Positions 37,594-46,786 of a stretch of 64,000 nt of DNA are shown piece after piece. Each line of letters begins with the position of its first letter. The stretch's first letter is position 1. The DNA comes from Roseovarius bejariae. GTDB taxonomy: Bacteria; Pseudomonadota; Alphaproteobacteria; Rhodobacterales; Rhodobacteraceae. The position numbers and the translations under genes were made by a program. The notes below the pieces were generated by a model. It was not told the DNA's origin and did not search any database. It saw only the letters and a list, made by a program, of their open reading frames with translations. The stretch spans positions 620,402 to 684,401 of the forward strand of contig NZ_SZWE01000001.1 in the NCBI RefSeq assembly GCF_009669325.1, in the 5' to 3' direction.

Positions 37594-38466
37594 ATGACGA
37601 AACTGGCATTCCTTGGCCTTGGCGTGATGGGCTATCCGATGGCGGGCCACCTGCAAGCGGCAGGCCATGACGTCTGTGTTTACAACCGCACCACCGCAAA
37701 GGCCGAATCTTGGGTGAAAGAACATGGCGGGCGCATGGCCCCCACCCCGCGTGAGGCCGCCGAGGGCGCCGATTTCGTGATGGCCTGCGTGGGCAATGAC
37801 GATGACCTGCGCAGCGTCTGCACCGGCGCGGACGGGGCCTTTGACGGGATGACAAAGGGGGCGATCTTTGTCGATCACACCACCGTTTCCGCCAAGGTCA
37901 CCGAAGAAATGTATACCGCGGCCAAGGCGGCGGGTCTGAATTTCGTCGATGCGCCCATCTCGGGCGGTCAGGCCGGGGCCGAGAACGGCCAGCTTTCGAT
38001 CATGTGCGGCGGCGATCAGGCGGCCTTCGACGCCGCCCTGCCGGTGATGGAGATCTATGCCAAGCTCTGCCGCCGGATCGGCGAGTCGGGCGCGGGGCAG
38101 ATGACCAAGATGTGCAACCAGATCGCCATCGGCGGACTGGTACAGGCCCTGTCCGAGGCGCTGCATTTCGCCGAGAAATCGGGGCTGGATGGCCGTGCCG
38201 TGGTCGAGGTGATCAGCCAGGGCGCCGCCGGAAGCTGGCAAATGGCGAACCGCTACGAGACCATGCTGGACGATGAATTCGAGCATGGCTTCGCGGTAGA
38301 CTGGATGCGCAAGGATCTGGGGATTTGCCTTGCCACGGCCAATGAAAACGGCGCGTCGCTGCCTGTCACCGCCTTGGTGGATCAATACTACAAGGACGTC
38401 CAGAAGATGGGCGGCGGGCGTTGGGATACGTCAAGCCTGTTCAAACGCCTGCGCAAGCTGGGCTGA
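37594..38466 (+). CDS. Beta-hydroxyacid dehydrogenase (3-hydroxyisobutyrate dehydrogenase family)
   Basis: 290 residues. The N-terminal Rossmann motif is GLGVMGYPMAGHL, the substrate-binding segment DAPISGGQAGAENGQLSIM, and the catalytic Lys lies in GAGQMTKMCNQ. Members reduce or oxidise small beta-hydroxyacids (3-hydroxyisobutyrate, tartronate semialdehyde, glyoxylate); the exact substrate is open. It could complement mmsA in valine breakdown. Tandem ATGs are at 37591 and 37594; the second has the better ribosome-site spacing (AGGGGAG). Confidence 0.9.
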   Translation: MTKLAFLGLGVMGYPMAGHLQAAGHDVCVYNRTTAKAESWVKEHGGRMAPTPREAAEGADFVMACVGNDDDLRSVCTGADGAFDGMTKGAIFVDHTTVSAKVTEEMYTAAKAAGLNFVDAPISGGQAGAENGQLSIMCGGDQAAFDAALPVMEIYAKLCRRIGESGAGQMTKMCNQIAIGGLVQALSEALHFAEKSGLDGRAVVEVISQGAAGSWQMANRYETMLDDEFEHGFAVDWMRKDLGICLATANENGASLPVTALVDQYYKDVQKMGGGRWDTSSLFKRLRKLG

Positions 38467-38513
38467 GGCCCCGCGCCTTGCGGCCCTGTTCGCACCACTG
38501 AAACAACCTGAAG

Positions 38514-38547
38514 AACGCGCGGTATCATATTGATTCCGCGCGTTTTT
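38514..38547 (+). terminator. Rho-independent terminator after the dehydrogenase
   Basis: A perfect 9-bp stem, AACGCGCGG / CCGCGCGTT, with a 13-nt loop and a run of Ts; 47 nt after the stop. It also touches the end of the convergent esterase. Confidence 0.82.
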
Positions 38548-38548
38548 C

Positions 38549-39214
38549 TCAAAGCCCCAGCTTATCGCGCATGAAGGCCAGTGCCACCTGAAGGCCATCG
38601 GGGGCGATGCCGTGGCCGGTGCCCTTCATCACATGGGCATAAACATCCTGCCAGCCCGCATCCTGAAGCGCCTCGGCCGCTTCCGGCAAGGATTGCGGTG
38701 GCACCACGTCATCGGCATCGCCATGTACCAACAAGACCGGCGGACGGCATTGCAACTCGTCCTTGAGCAATTCAGGCCGCAACAACCGCCCGGAAAAGGC
38801 GACGATCCCCGCCACCTCGTCCTCGCGGCGCGGGGCGACGTGCAGGGCCATCATCGTGCCTTGGGAAAATCCGAAGAGAACCACCTGTTCGGGCAGCACA
38901 TCCTCGTCCACCATCAGCGCGTCGAGATAGGCGTTCAGGTCATCCACCGCGGCCATCATGCCGCGTTCGGATTCCTCCTCGCTCGAGCCGTCGATCCACG
39001 GGATCGGGAACCATTGATACCCGCCCGGCATCATCGGGATTTCCTCGGGCGCGTCGGGGGCCACGAAAAGCGTATCGGGCAGGTGCTCGCCCAAGACATC
39101 CGCCAGCCCCAGAAGGTCGGCCCCGTTGGCCCCATAGCCGTGCAGGAACACCACCACCGACCGCGTGGTGCCGGAATGCGGGCCCTTGCGCCCCGATTGA
39201 AGTACGCGTGTCAT
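38549..39214 (-). CDS. Carboxylesterase/phospholipase-type alpha/beta hydrolase
   Basis: 221 residues. The catalytic triad is visible: Ser in FGFSQGTMMAL, Asp in HGDADDVVP, His in GTGHGIAP; the oxyanion region is FLHGYGANGADLL. Related small esterases hydrolyse short acyl esters or thioesters. The ATG at 39214 overlaps the stop of the upstream glycosylase gene (ATGA). It is last gene of the cbiD-cobK-glycosylase-esterase chain. Confidence 0.88.
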   Translation of the reverse strand: MTRVLQSGRKGPHSGTTRSVVVFLHGYGANGADLLGLADVLGEHLPDTLFVAPDAPEEIPMMPGGYQWFPIPWIDGSSEEESERGMMAAVDDLNAYLDALMVDEDVLPEQVVLFGFSQGTMMALHVAPRREDEVAGIVAFSGRLLRPELLKDELQCRPPVLLVHGDADDVVPPQSLPEAAEALQDAGWQDVYAHVMKGTGHGIAPDGLQVALAFMRDKLGL

Positions 39215-39837
39215 CTGATCCCTTCCCTGTCCTTTGCCACATGGTAGTAGGCCCAGAGCTGCCGGGCCGCAACCGATCTCCACGGGCTCCAAACCATCGC
39301 CATCTCGCGCAGGTCCTTTTCGCGCGGGCGCTCGGGCAGGTCGTAAAGCAGCCGCGCGGCCTCTTGCAGGGCCAGATCGCCGGGCGCGAAGACATCGGCA
39401 CGACCAAGGCTGAACATGGCGTAAATCTCGGCGGTCCAGACGCCGATGCCGGGCACCTCGGTCAGGGTTTTCACGACCTCCCCGGTAGGGGCCTCGCGCA
39501 GGGCCTTGTAGTCGATCCGCGCCTCGGCCAGCGCCTTGGCATAGCGCGCCTTCTGGCGGCTCAGGCCCGCGCCGCGCAACGCCTCCTCGCTGGCCCAGAG
39601 CACCTTGCGCGGCCCCGTCAGGCGGGCGGCCTGCATCTTGCTCCAGATCGCGCGCGCGGCGGCGACGCTTACCTGTTGGCTGACGATCGCGCTCAGCAGT
39701 TGGGAAAACCCGTCCGGGCGGCGGCGCAGCGGCAAGGGCCCGGTGAGGTTTTGTGCATGGGCCATCCGGGGACAGGTTGAAGTCAGGTGTGAAAGGCCCT
39801 CTGCAACATCCTGATATGAATGGATAATTATTTCCAT
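39211..39837 (-). CDS. DNA-3-methyladenine glycosylase (AlkA-type HhH-GPD)
   Basis: 208 residues of the helix-hairpin-helix GPD superfamily. EVPGIGVWTAEIYAMFSLG is the hairpin and following helix, and VFAPGDLALQ carries the catalytic Asp. It lacks the C-terminal iron-sulfur cysteines of endonuclease III, which favours an AlkA-like alkylpurine glycosylase. The ATG at 39837 shares one base with the cobK stop, and its own stop overlaps the esterase start, so a DNA-repair enzyme is embedded in a cobalamin transcript. Confidence 0.88.
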   Translation of the reverse strand: MEIIIHSYQDVAEGLSHLTSTCPRMAHAQNLTGPLPLRRRPDGFSQLLSAIVSQQVSVAAARAIWSKMQAARLTGPRKVLWASEEALRGAGLSRQKARYAKALAEARIDYKALREAPTGEVVKTLTEVPGIGVWTAEIYAMFSLGRADVFAPGDLALQEAARLLYDLPERPREKDLREMAMVWSPWRSVAARQLWAYYHVAKDREGIR

Positions 39838-40565
39838 TACACCGCCTCCGCCCAAGCCAGGGCCTCCTCCACCGTTCTCACTTTGGGGGTATCGGGCTGT
39901 GGCGGCCGGTTGATCATGGCAACCTTGATCCCAAGTTCCCGCGCGGCCATGAGTTTCGTGCGCGATGCCGCGCCGCCCGCGTTCTTCGCAATCAGCCACT
40001 CCACGCCCAGATCCGTGAACACCCGGACCTCGTCCTCCAGCGAAAACGGCGGTCGCCCGATCAGGAACCGACCATTGGGAAAAGGAAAATCCCGGTCCGG
40101 CGGGTCGATCACCCGGCAGATCAGGCGGCACCCGGACAGGTTGGCGAAACGGTCAAGGCCTTGCCGCCCTGTGGCTAGGAAGACGGTTGCGCCCGGCGTG
40201 ATATGCCCCGCCGCCGCCGCCTCATTCTCCAGAAAGGTCCAGTCGTCCCCCGGTTCGGGCTGCCACTCCGGCCTAAGCACTTGGCAATAGGGAATATTCT
40301 TCTCACCACAAATCGTGGCCGTCCGGTGTGAAATGCGGTGCGCGAAAGGGTGCGTGGCGTCCAGAACGGCGGTGATCCCGGCCTCGTCCAGATAGGCGCG
40401 AAACCCATCCGCTCCGCCAAACCCGCCAACACGCGTGGGCAGGTCCAAGGCGCGCGGTGACCGGGTCGCCCCCGAAAGCGAGGCGATGGCCGCGATTCCG
40501 CGTTCGGCAAGGCCCTTGGCAATGGCCTGTGCCTCGCCCGTCCCGGCCAGCAACAACAGCGTCAT
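39837..40565 (-). CDS. cobK: Precorrin-6A / cobalt-precorrin-6A reductase
   Basis: Reduces the corrin precursor at the precorrin-6A step of cobalamin synthesis with NADPH. It has 242 residues. The N-terminal LLLAGTGEAQAIA is the nucleotide-binding loop, and DATHPFAHRIS and the late KNAGGAASRTK segment are typical of CobK/CbiJ. The ATG at 40565 overlaps the cbiD stop (ATGA). Confidence 0.92.
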   Translation of the reverse strand: MTLLLLAGTGEAQAIAKGLAERGIAAIASLSGATRSPRALDLPTRVGGFGGADGFRAYLDEAGITAVLDATHPFAHRISHRTATICGEKNIPYCQVLRPEWQPEPGDDWTFLENEAAAAGHITPGATVFLATGRQGLDRFANLSGCRLICRVIDPPDRDFPFPNGRFLIGRPPFSLEDEVRVFTDLGVEWLIAKNAGGAASRTKLMAARELGIKVAMINRPPQPDTPKVRTVEEALAWAEAV

Positions 40566-41608
40566 ACACCCGCCCTTGCGATGATCCGCCCCTCGCGGTC
40601 GATCACTACGGTATCGGCCCCGACCCCATCGGGCAGCATGGACCGGACCTGTTCCAGCGCTTCGCGCGCCACCCATTCTACCATGGGTTCTCCAATTTTT
40701 TCATAGGCTTGCAAGGCAGTATTCATGTACTTCAACTCGTCATTCCCAAGCGCTTGGGCCAAGGCCGGGAAATCCACCTGACTGCGCCCCGAGTGCAAAT
40801 CGCGCGCGCCTTGGGCCAGCTTGGTCATCTTGCCGATGCCGCCGCCGATGGTGATCCGCGGCACCGGATGCCTGGCCAGATACTTGAGCAATCCCCCCGC
40901 GAAATCGCCCATGTCCAGCATGGCGTGATCGGGCAGATCGTAAAGCGCCTGCACGGTTTTTTCGCTGGTCGCCCCGGTGCAGCCCGCCACATGCCGCAGC
41001 CCTTGGGCGCGGGCGACATCAATCCCGCGATGAATGGAGGCGATCCAGGCGGCACAGGAAAAGGGCCGCACGATCCCGGTGGTGCCCAGAATCGATAATC
41101 CGCCCTTCACACCAAGACGGGGGTTCCATGTCTGGCGGGCCAGTTCGGCCCCCTTGGGGATGGATATTTCTATCGTGATATTGGCAACCTGCCCCAACTC
41201 CTGCGCCAGATCGTGCACGACGCCCTTCATCATCTCGCGCGGCACCGGGTTGATCGCAGGCTCCCCCGGTGGGATCGGCAAGCCCGGCATGGTCACCTGC
41301 CCCACGCCCTGACCCGCCTTGAACCGCACGCCACCACCCGAGGCCGAAACCCGCGCGATCACCAAGGCCCCGTGCGTCACATCCGGGTCATCGCCCGCAT
41401 CCTTGATGACCCCGGCCTCGCACCAATCCGTGCCCTGATCCCAATGGGCCAGTTCGAACACAGGCGTCTCGCCCTTCGGCAGGGTGATCTGCACCGTATC
41501 CGGCCGCCCCTGCCCCCAAAGCCCCAAAAGCGCGGCGCGTGTCGCGGCGGTGGCGCAGGCGCCCGTGGTCCAGCCACGGCGTAGGGGGGTATCGGGTTTG
41601 CGGGCCAT
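40562..41608 (-). CDS. cbiD: Cobalt-precorrin-5B (C1)-methyltransferase
   Basis: Methylates C-1 of the corrin ring with S-adenosylmethionine in the CbiD branch. It has 348 residues. LRRGWTTGACATAATRAAL at the N-terminus and TIGGGIGKMTKLAQGARDL are characteristic. The ATG at 41608 begins the conserved domain; in-frame Met codons upstream add 45 residues with no similarity. It heads the minus-strand operon and is divergent from cobA. Confidence 0.92.
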   Translation of the reverse strand: MARKPDTPLRRGWTTGACATAATRAALLGLWGQGRPDTVQITLPKGETPVFELAHWDQGTDWCEAGVIKDAGDDPDVTHGALVIARVSASGGGVRFKAGQGVGQVTMPGLPIPPGEPAINPVPREMMKGVVHDLAQELGQVANITIEISIPKGAELARQTWNPRLGVKGGLSILGTTGIVRPFSCAAWIASIHRGIDVARAQGLRHVAGCTGATSEKTVQALYDLPDHAMLDMGDFAGGLLKYLARHPVPRITIGGGIGKMTKLAQGARDLHSGRSQVDFPALAQALGNDELKYMNTALQAYEKIGEPMVEWVAREALEQVRSMLPDGVGADTVVIDREGRIIARAGV

Positions 41609-41758
41609 ATCAGCCCGGACTATAGGCACGGCACCGGTCATGGCAAACGGCAAATTCGCCCTCTCCCCGTCATGACATCCGACCAACATGACGCGAAATC
41701 CGGCGGAATAGGTCGCCCTCGGCCTTCCCCGCTGCAAAGACACGCGGCATAAAAGGGC

Positions 41759-42610
41759 ATGACCGACTCACTCCCCCTTCCCACGGGCCAATGGCCCGAG
41801 CTCTTGCCCGGCTGGGTCTGGCTGTGCGGAGCAGGCCCCGGCGACCCGGGGCTTTTGACCCTGCATGCGGTCAATGCCCTGCGGCAGGCGGATGTGGTGA
41901 TCTATGACGCGCTGGTGCAGGAGGCGATCCTCGAATGGGCCCCGCAGGCCGAGCATATCTATGCCGGCAAACGCGGCGGGAAACCTTCGGCCATTCAGCG
42001 CGACATTTCCCTTCGACTGATCGACCTGGCACGCGAAGGCAAACGGGTGCTGCGCCTCAAGGGCGGCGACCCCTTCGTTTTTGGCCGGGGCGGGGAAGAA
42101 GCGCAGACATTGGTGCAGCACTCGGTGCCCGTCCGTATCATCCCCGGTATCAGCGCCGGGATCGGCGGGCTGGCCTATGCCGGCATCCCGGTCACCCATC
42201 GCGACGTGAACCAGTCGGTGACCTTCGTCACCGGCCATGACCAATCGGGCGAAACGCCCTCTTCCCTCGATTGGGCCTCGATCGCCAAGGGCAGCCAGGT
42301 GATCGTGATCTACATGGGCATGAAGCACGTGGAGCGTATCGCCACCTCGCTTCTCGACGCAGGCCGCCCCGCATCCGAACCCTGCGCCGTGGTTTGCGCG
42401 GCCACCACCGGCGCGCAGGAGGTTCTGGAAACCACCCTCGGCAGCATGGCCCAAGACATCGCCCAAAGCGGGCTGGAGCCTCCGGCGATCCTCTGTGTCG
42501 GTCGCTCGGTCCTGATGCGGCAGGTGCTGGACTGGCAAGGCATGATCGCGGGCGACCCGCCGCGCAACCTTGATCCGCTGGGCCGGGGGCGTCCGGCCGA
42601 AAGCGCCTGA
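41759..42610 (+). CDS. cobA: Uroporphyrinogen-III C-methyltransferase
   Basis: Methylates uroporphyrinogen III at C-2 and C-7 to precorrin-2, the branch point towards cobalamin and siroheme. It has 283 residues; GAGPGDPGLLTLHAVNAL and LRLKGGDPFVFGRGGEE are the two signature segments. There is no fused CysG dehydrogenase/chelatase, so it is the cobalamin-type enzyme. The 150-nt gap to cbiD shows no B12-riboswitch box that I can identify. cobB starts 3 nt after its stop. Confidence 0.94.
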   Translation: MTDSLPLPTGQWPELLPGWVWLCGAGPGDPGLLTLHAVNALRQADVVIYDALVQEAILEWAPQAEHIYAGKRGGKPSAIQRDISLRLIDLAREGKRVLRLKGGDPFVFGRGGEEAQTLVQHSVPVRIIPGISAGIGGLAYAGIPVTHRDVNQSVTFVTGHDQSGETPSSLDWASIAKGSQVIVIYMGMKHVERIATSLLDAGRPASEPCAVVCAATTGAQEVLETTLGSMAQDIAQSGLEPPAILCVGRSVLMRQVLDWQGMIAGDPPRNLDPLGRGRPAESA

Positions 42611-42613
42611 GAC

Positions 42614-43885
42614 ATGGGCGGGTTGATCTTTGCCGCCCCGGCCTCGGGCAGCGGCAAAACCACCGTCACGCTCGGGCTCCTGCGCGCCGCCGCGCGACGG
42701 GGGCTGCCCGTCCGTTCCGCCAAATCCGGCCCCGATTACATCGACCCCCGGTTTCACGCCGCCGCCACCGGGCGGGAGTGCGTAAACCTTGATGCATGGG
42801 CCATGACGCCCGACCGCTTGCGCAGCCTTGCGGCGCATGAGCCGGGGGAATGCCTGCTGATCGAAGGGGCCATGGGCCTCTTCGACGGCGCACCGCCCGA
42901 TGGCAAGGGGTCCTCCGCCGACCTTGCCCGCATCCTTGGCCTGCCGGTGGTCCTGATCATCGACTGCGCCCGCATGGCAGGCTCGGTCGCGGCCATTGTC
43001 AAAGGGTTCACCTCACTAGACCCGAAGGTACAGGTGGCCGGTGTCATCCTCAACAATGTGGGCTCCCCCCGGCACGAAGACATGCTGCGCCGCGCCCTGC
43101 CCGACACGCCCATCCTTGGCGCCGTGCCGCGCAACAGGGCGCTGAGCCAACCCTCACGCCACCTCGGGCTCGAACAGGCCGAGGAACGCCCTGACCTCGA
43201 AACCTTCCTCGACACCGCCGCCGAGACCATGGCCGCGCATCTGGACATGGACGCCCTCCTGCACCTTGCCGCGCAAAGCGCCGTGCCGAAGGGGGCCGCC
43301 CTGCCGCTGCCGCCCCCCGCGCAGCGTATCGCCGTGGCCCGCGACCGCGCCTTCGGGTTCTCCTACCCGCATATGCTGTCGGATTGGCGGCAGGCGGGGG
43401 CCGAGCTTCTGGTCTTCTCCCCGCTCAATGACGATCCCGTACCGCAGGCCGATTTCATCTTCCTGCCCGGTGGCTACCCGGAGTTGCACGCTGGCACCCT
43501 GGCCCAAACGCAAGATTTCCTGCCCTCCCTGCGCAAGGCGGCCGAAACCACGCCGGTCTACGGCGAATGCGGCGGCTACATGGTGCTGGGCGAAGGGCTC
43601 ATTGACGCCGAGGGCACGCGTCACGCCATGGCCGGCCTGCTGCGGCTGGAAACCTCGTTCGAGCGCCGCAAACTGCACCTCGGCTACCGTCACCTCACGG
43701 CCCTGCACGGCCCCTTCCCCGGTGATTACACCGCCCATGAATTCCACTATGCCAGCACCCTGCGCGCCGAGGGCGAACCCCTGTTCACTGCGCATGACGC
43801 CACGGGCACGGCCCTCGGCCCCATGGGCCTCAGCCACGGCCATGTCCAAGGCTCCTTCGCGCATATCATCGACCGGGCCACCTGA
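42614..43885 (+). CDS. cobB: Cobyrinate / hydrogenobyrinate a,c-diamide synthase
   Basis: Amidates the a and c carboxylates of the corrin using glutamine and ATP. It has 423 residues. The N-terminal P-loop is APASGSGKTTVTLGLL; the C-terminal class-I-like amidotransferase domain has its nucleophile Cys319 in VYGECGGYM. Cotranscribed with cobA. Confidence 0.93.
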   Translation: MGGLIFAAPASGSGKTTVTLGLLRAAARRGLPVRSAKSGPDYIDPRFHAAATGRECVNLDAWAMTPDRLRSLAAHEPGECLLIEGAMGLFDGAPPDGKGSSADLARILGLPVVLIIDCARMAGSVAAIVKGFTSLDPKVQVAGVILNNVGSPRHEDMLRRALPDTPILGAVPRNRALSQPSRHLGLEQAEERPDLETFLDTAAETMAAHLDMDALLHLAAQSAVPKGAALPLPPPAQRIAVARDRAFGFSYPHMLSDWRQAGAELLVFSPLNDDPVPQADFIFLPGGYPELHAGTLAQTQDFLPSLRKAAETTPVYGECGGYMVLGEGLIDAEGTRHAMAGLLRLETSFERRKLHLGYRHLTALHGPFPGDYTAHEFHYASTLRAEGEPLFTAHDATGTALGPMGLSHGHVQGSFAHIIDRAT

Positions 43886-43927
43886 ACCGTCTGGACCATT
43901 CGGTTCAGCCGGAGTAAGCCTGCGCCC

Positions 43928-45145
43928 ATGACCGATATCACCGCCCTCCCCGACGACAGCCGCGCCAAGCGCAATGTCACCGTCCTGACCATGGCACAGG
44001 CGTTCCTTGGCGCGCAGATGGCGATGATCTTCGTGGTGGGCGGGCTGGCGGGCCAGACATTGGCCAGCAATGCCTGTTTCGCGACCCTGCCGATTTCGCT
44101 GATCGTTCTGGGATCGATGCTGGCCGCCAACCCGCTGTCGTGGTTCATGCAACGCGCAGGCCGCAAGGCGGGCTTTTTCGTGGGGGCCGGGGCTGGCGCC
44201 ACCGGGGCCGCCATCGGGGCCTACGGCCTCTACCTCGCCTCCTTCCCGGTTTTCCTTGCGGGCAGCCTGATCACCGGGGTCTACATGTCGGCACAGGGGT
44301 TTTACCGCTTCGCCGCCGCCGACACCGCCTCGGATGCCTTCCGGCCCAAGGCGATCTCCTATGTGATGGCCGGCGGACTGGCCAGCGCGGTCCTCGGCCC
44401 GCAATTGGTGAAGGTAACCAGCCAGGCCATGGTGATCCCCTTCATGGGGACCTATATCGCCGTGGTCGTGCTCAACCTCGTCGGCGCGCTTCTGTTTCTC
44501 TTCCTCGACATCCCCAAACCGCCCGTCCCTTCCGAGGACGCCCCCAAGGGGCGCTCCCGCTGGGAGCTTCTGACGACCCCGCGCATCGCCGTGGCAGTGA
44601 TCTGCGCCATGGTCTCCTATGCGCTGATGAACCTCGTGATGACCTCGACTCCGCTGGCCGTGGTCGGCTGCGGGTTCGAAACCGACGATGCCGCCAATAT
44701 CGTCACCGGGCACGTGCTGGCCATGTTCGCGCCGTCGTTCTTCACCGGCCACCTGATCGCCCGCTTCGGGGTGGAAAAGATCGTCGGCACCGGCCTCGTG
44801 ATCCTCGCCGCCGCCGGGGCCGTCGCCCTGCAAGGCGTGGCAATCGAAAACTTCTTCATCGCCCTCATCCTGCTCGGGCTGGGCTGGAACTTCGGTTTCA
44901 TCGGCGCCACCACAATGCTCGCCGGTGCTCATGAGCCGCATGAACGCGGCCGGATGCAGGGCCTCAACGACGTGCTGGTCTTCGGCGGCGTGACCTTGGC
45001 CTCGCTGGCGTCGGGCGGGTTGATGAACTGCTCGGGCGGCAACGCGCAGGAAGGCTGGATGTCGGTCAACCTCGCCATGGTGCCTTTCCTCGCCCTGGCA
45101 GGCGGGGCGCTGATCTGGCTCATCCTCCGACCGGACGACGCGTAA
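43928..45145 (+). CDS. MFS transporter
   Basis: 405 residues, about 12 hydrophobic segments, with the loop-8-9-like ARFGVEKIVG and a cytoplasmic central loop (KPPVPSEDAPKGRSRW). Substrate unknown. It lies 42 nt after cobB on the same strand, so it may be cotranscribed with cobA-cobB; whether it moves a corrinoid or its precursors is speculation. It is convergent with the NDUFAF6-like gene across a repeat. Confidence 0.85.
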   Translation: MTDITALPDDSRAKRNVTVLTMAQAFLGAQMAMIFVVGGLAGQTLASNACFATLPISLIVLGSMLAANPLSWFMQRAGRKAGFFVGAGAGATGAAIGAYGLYLASFPVFLAGSLITGVYMSAQGFYRFAAADTASDAFRPKAISYVMAGGLASAVLGPQLVKVTSQAMVIPFMGTYIAVVVLNLVGALLFLFLDIPKPPVPSEDAPKGRSRWELLTTPRIAVAVICAMVSYALMNLVMTSTPLAVVGCGFETDDAANIVTGHVLAMFAPSFFTGHLIARFGVEKIVGTGLVILAAAGAVALQGVAIENFFIALILLGLGWNFGFIGATTMLAGAHEPHERGRMQGLNDVLVFGGVTLASLASGGLMNCSGGNAQEGWMSVNLAMVPFLALAGGALIWLILRPDDA

Positions 45146-45149
45146 CCCC

Positions 45150-45218
45150 TCTTCTTCTTTTCCCAAATATCCCGGGGGACGTTGAAAATCCCATTTTCAA
45201 CGGGGGGCAGCGCCCCTG
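45150..45218 (-). repeat. Interspersed repeat with exchanged inner hairpin
   Basis: The order is: CTTCTTTTCCCAAATATCCC, then CGGGGGA, then an inner hairpin GTTGAAAAT-CCC-ATTTTCAAC (45181-45201), then GGGGGGCAGCGCCCC. The first and last modules match the long copies at 9181 and 52203 (inverted), but the inner hairpin is a different sequence. It lies between two convergent genes and may terminate both. Confidence 0.7.
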
Positions 45219-45269
45219 AATACGGCGCGCGTCAGCGCGCTCATCCTGCCGCGCCGCAGGCGCGCCCTT

Positions 45270-46049
45270 TTACCAGCGCCCGGTCAGTGCCGCCCGCATG
45301 AGGGCCAGCCGCCGCCGGATCGGGGCGGGGTCCAATGTGCCCTCGCCCACACGTGCAGGCCGCGACGCGGCCCGGTGCAACACCGCCTCGGCCTGCGCCA
45401 CGGGCAAAAGCGCGGGCCGCGCAGCGGGGGGAATGTCGCCTCGCCCCCGGCGGGCCGCTTGCAGGCTGTCCACCCCCTCTTGGGCCAAGGCGCGCACCGC
45501 CTGCGCTGTCCCCTCCACAAGCGGGATGCGCCCTGCCGCTTCCAGCGCGGGCACCGCCCGCAGCCAGTTGGCCAACCCCAGCGCAAAGCCCGCCTGCTCC
45601 AGCACCTCCGCCGGGGCGGACCGGTCCAGAGCCTGCCCTGCCACCACAAGCAGCCCCCCCGAGGTATCGCGGATGTGCCGCCGAAACGCCGCCATGTCCT
45701 CGAAGGGCTCCCGCCCGATATCCCAGCGGCGCGCCAAGATCAGGTCATCCAGCCACTCGGTGTCTTCCGGGCTGAGCAGATGCGCCAGCGGCGTTACCAC
45801 CTCGTGCCGCCGCACCACCCCGCGTTCGCGGATTTCCTCCAGCGCATCGCGCCACCATTGCAGGCGCATCTCGGCGATCATCGGTTCCTGCGTCACCCAA
45901 GGGGCGCGCGAGACCTCGATATTGAAGGCATAGAGCGGGAAAAGCTTCGCCCGCGCCGCCACCGGCGCGGCCATCACGGCAGCAAAGCGCTCGGCGTCCC
46001 CCGCTTCCACAAGCGCCGCACAGGCGGTCAGATCGGCATCGAACTCCAT
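45270..46049 (-). CDS. Squalene/phytoene synthase-superfamily protein, NDUFAF6-like
   Basis: 259 residues. The best match I recognise is to the NDUFAF6 branch: LYAFNIEVSR, MIAEMRLQWWRDALEEI and FRRHIRDTSGGLLVVAG. The Asp-rich DxxxD metal motifs of true squalene/phytoene synthases are not visible. In mitochondria NDUFAF6 assists complex I assembly; a comparable role here is inference. The ATG at 46049 lies 5 nt after the methyltransferase stop, so it is the last gene of cimA-methyltransferase-NDUFAF6-like. Confidence 0.8.
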   Translation of the reverse strand: MEFDADLTACAALVEAGDAERFAAVMAAPVAARAKLFPLYAFNIEVSRAPWVTQEPMIAEMRLQWWRDALEEIRERGVVRRHEVVTPLAHLLSPEDTEWLDDLILARRWDIGREPFEDMAAFRRHIRDTSGGLLVVAGQALDRSAPAEVLEQAGFALGLANWLRAVPALEAAGRIPLVEGTAQAVRALAQEGVDSLQAARRGRGDIPPAARPALLPVAQAEAVLHRAASRPARVGEGTLDPAPIRRRLALMRAALTGRW

Positions 46050-46054
46050 GCGCG

Positions 46055-46786
46055 TCAACTCGGCCCGGTGCCGGGCCGGACCAGCATCAATTCGTATCGT
46101 ACATGGTCGGGGGCCGCGCGCCACAGCGTGATCTCGCGTTCCGCCTCGGCCAGAACCGGCTCCAGTTCCGCATCGGCCCCGGCCCGCAGGCGCGCCACCC
46201 GCGCGGCCAGCGGCATGTAATAAGCCGCCCAGGCGGCGGTGCCCAGCGGGCGGTGATCCACCACCTCGAATCCGGCCGCCTCAACCCGTGCCTTCAGCCC
46301 CGCATAGTCGGTGACCTGCGGATAGTCGGCCCAGAACTCCTTGGCCGCTTGCGGGGCGTCGGGGTCCAGCACTGGTTCGGAAAAGGCAATCGCCCCGCCC
46401 AGCGCCAGAGATTGCCGCCACAGGCGCAACCCCTCGGTCACGCCCAGGAAATAGATCGCCCCGGCCGACCAGATGAAATCGTAAAAATCGCTCAACGCGC
46501 CCATGTCGCCGGTGGTCACCTGGACATTGGTGAAATGCCCCAGCCGCTCGCGCGCTTCATCGGCCAGATGCGGGATTTGCTCGATCCCCTCGATCCGGGC
46601 CATGGGCCGCGCCTCGGCCAGGGTTTCCAGGTCGGCCCCCGGCCCGCACCCGGCATCCAGAATGCGCGCCTCGCGGCCCACCTCAAGCCCCTCCAGCGCC
46701 CAATGCACATCCTCGGGCAAGCCCGGCCCCTGCCGGGGCAAATCGGCATGCAGGGTCAGGAAGGCCTCCTCCTCGCTCAGGCTCAT
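46055..46786 (-). CDS. SAM-dependent methyltransferase
   Basis: 243 residues. Motif I is ILDAGCGPGADLETLAEA and the second acidic motif IEGIEQIPHLADEA. Substrate unknown. The ATG at 46786 overlaps the cimA stop by 4 nt (ATGA), and the gene is followed after 5 nt by the NDUFAF6-like gene, a tightly packed trio. Pairing with an NDUFAF6-like protein recalls NDUFAF5/NDUFAF7, methyltransferases that also assist complex I; this is only suggestive. Confidence 0.82.
   Translation of the reverse strand: MSLSEEEAFLTLHADLPRQGPGLPEDVHWALEGLEVGREARILDAGCGPGADLETLAEARPMARIEGIEQIPHLADEARERLGHFTNVQVTTGDMGALSDFYDFIWSAGAIYFLGVTEGLRLWRQSLALGGAIAFSEPVLDPDAPQAAKEFWADYPQVTDYAGLKARVEAAGFEVVDHRPLGTAAWAAYYMPLAARVARLRAGADAELEPVLAEAEREITLWRAAPDHVRYELMLVRPGTGPS

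Noticed and set aside
37514..37855. 114-codon N-terminal extension of the penicillin acylase-like gene
   Set aside because: The extension is Arg/Pro-rich, overlaps the opposite-strand dehydrogenase gene, and places the signal anchor internally. The ATG at 37513 directly precedes a typical membrane anchor.
41609..41758. Possible cobalamin riboswitch between cbiD and cobA
   Set aside because: I looked for the conserved B12-box and associated stems on both strands and could not identify them in these 150 nt.
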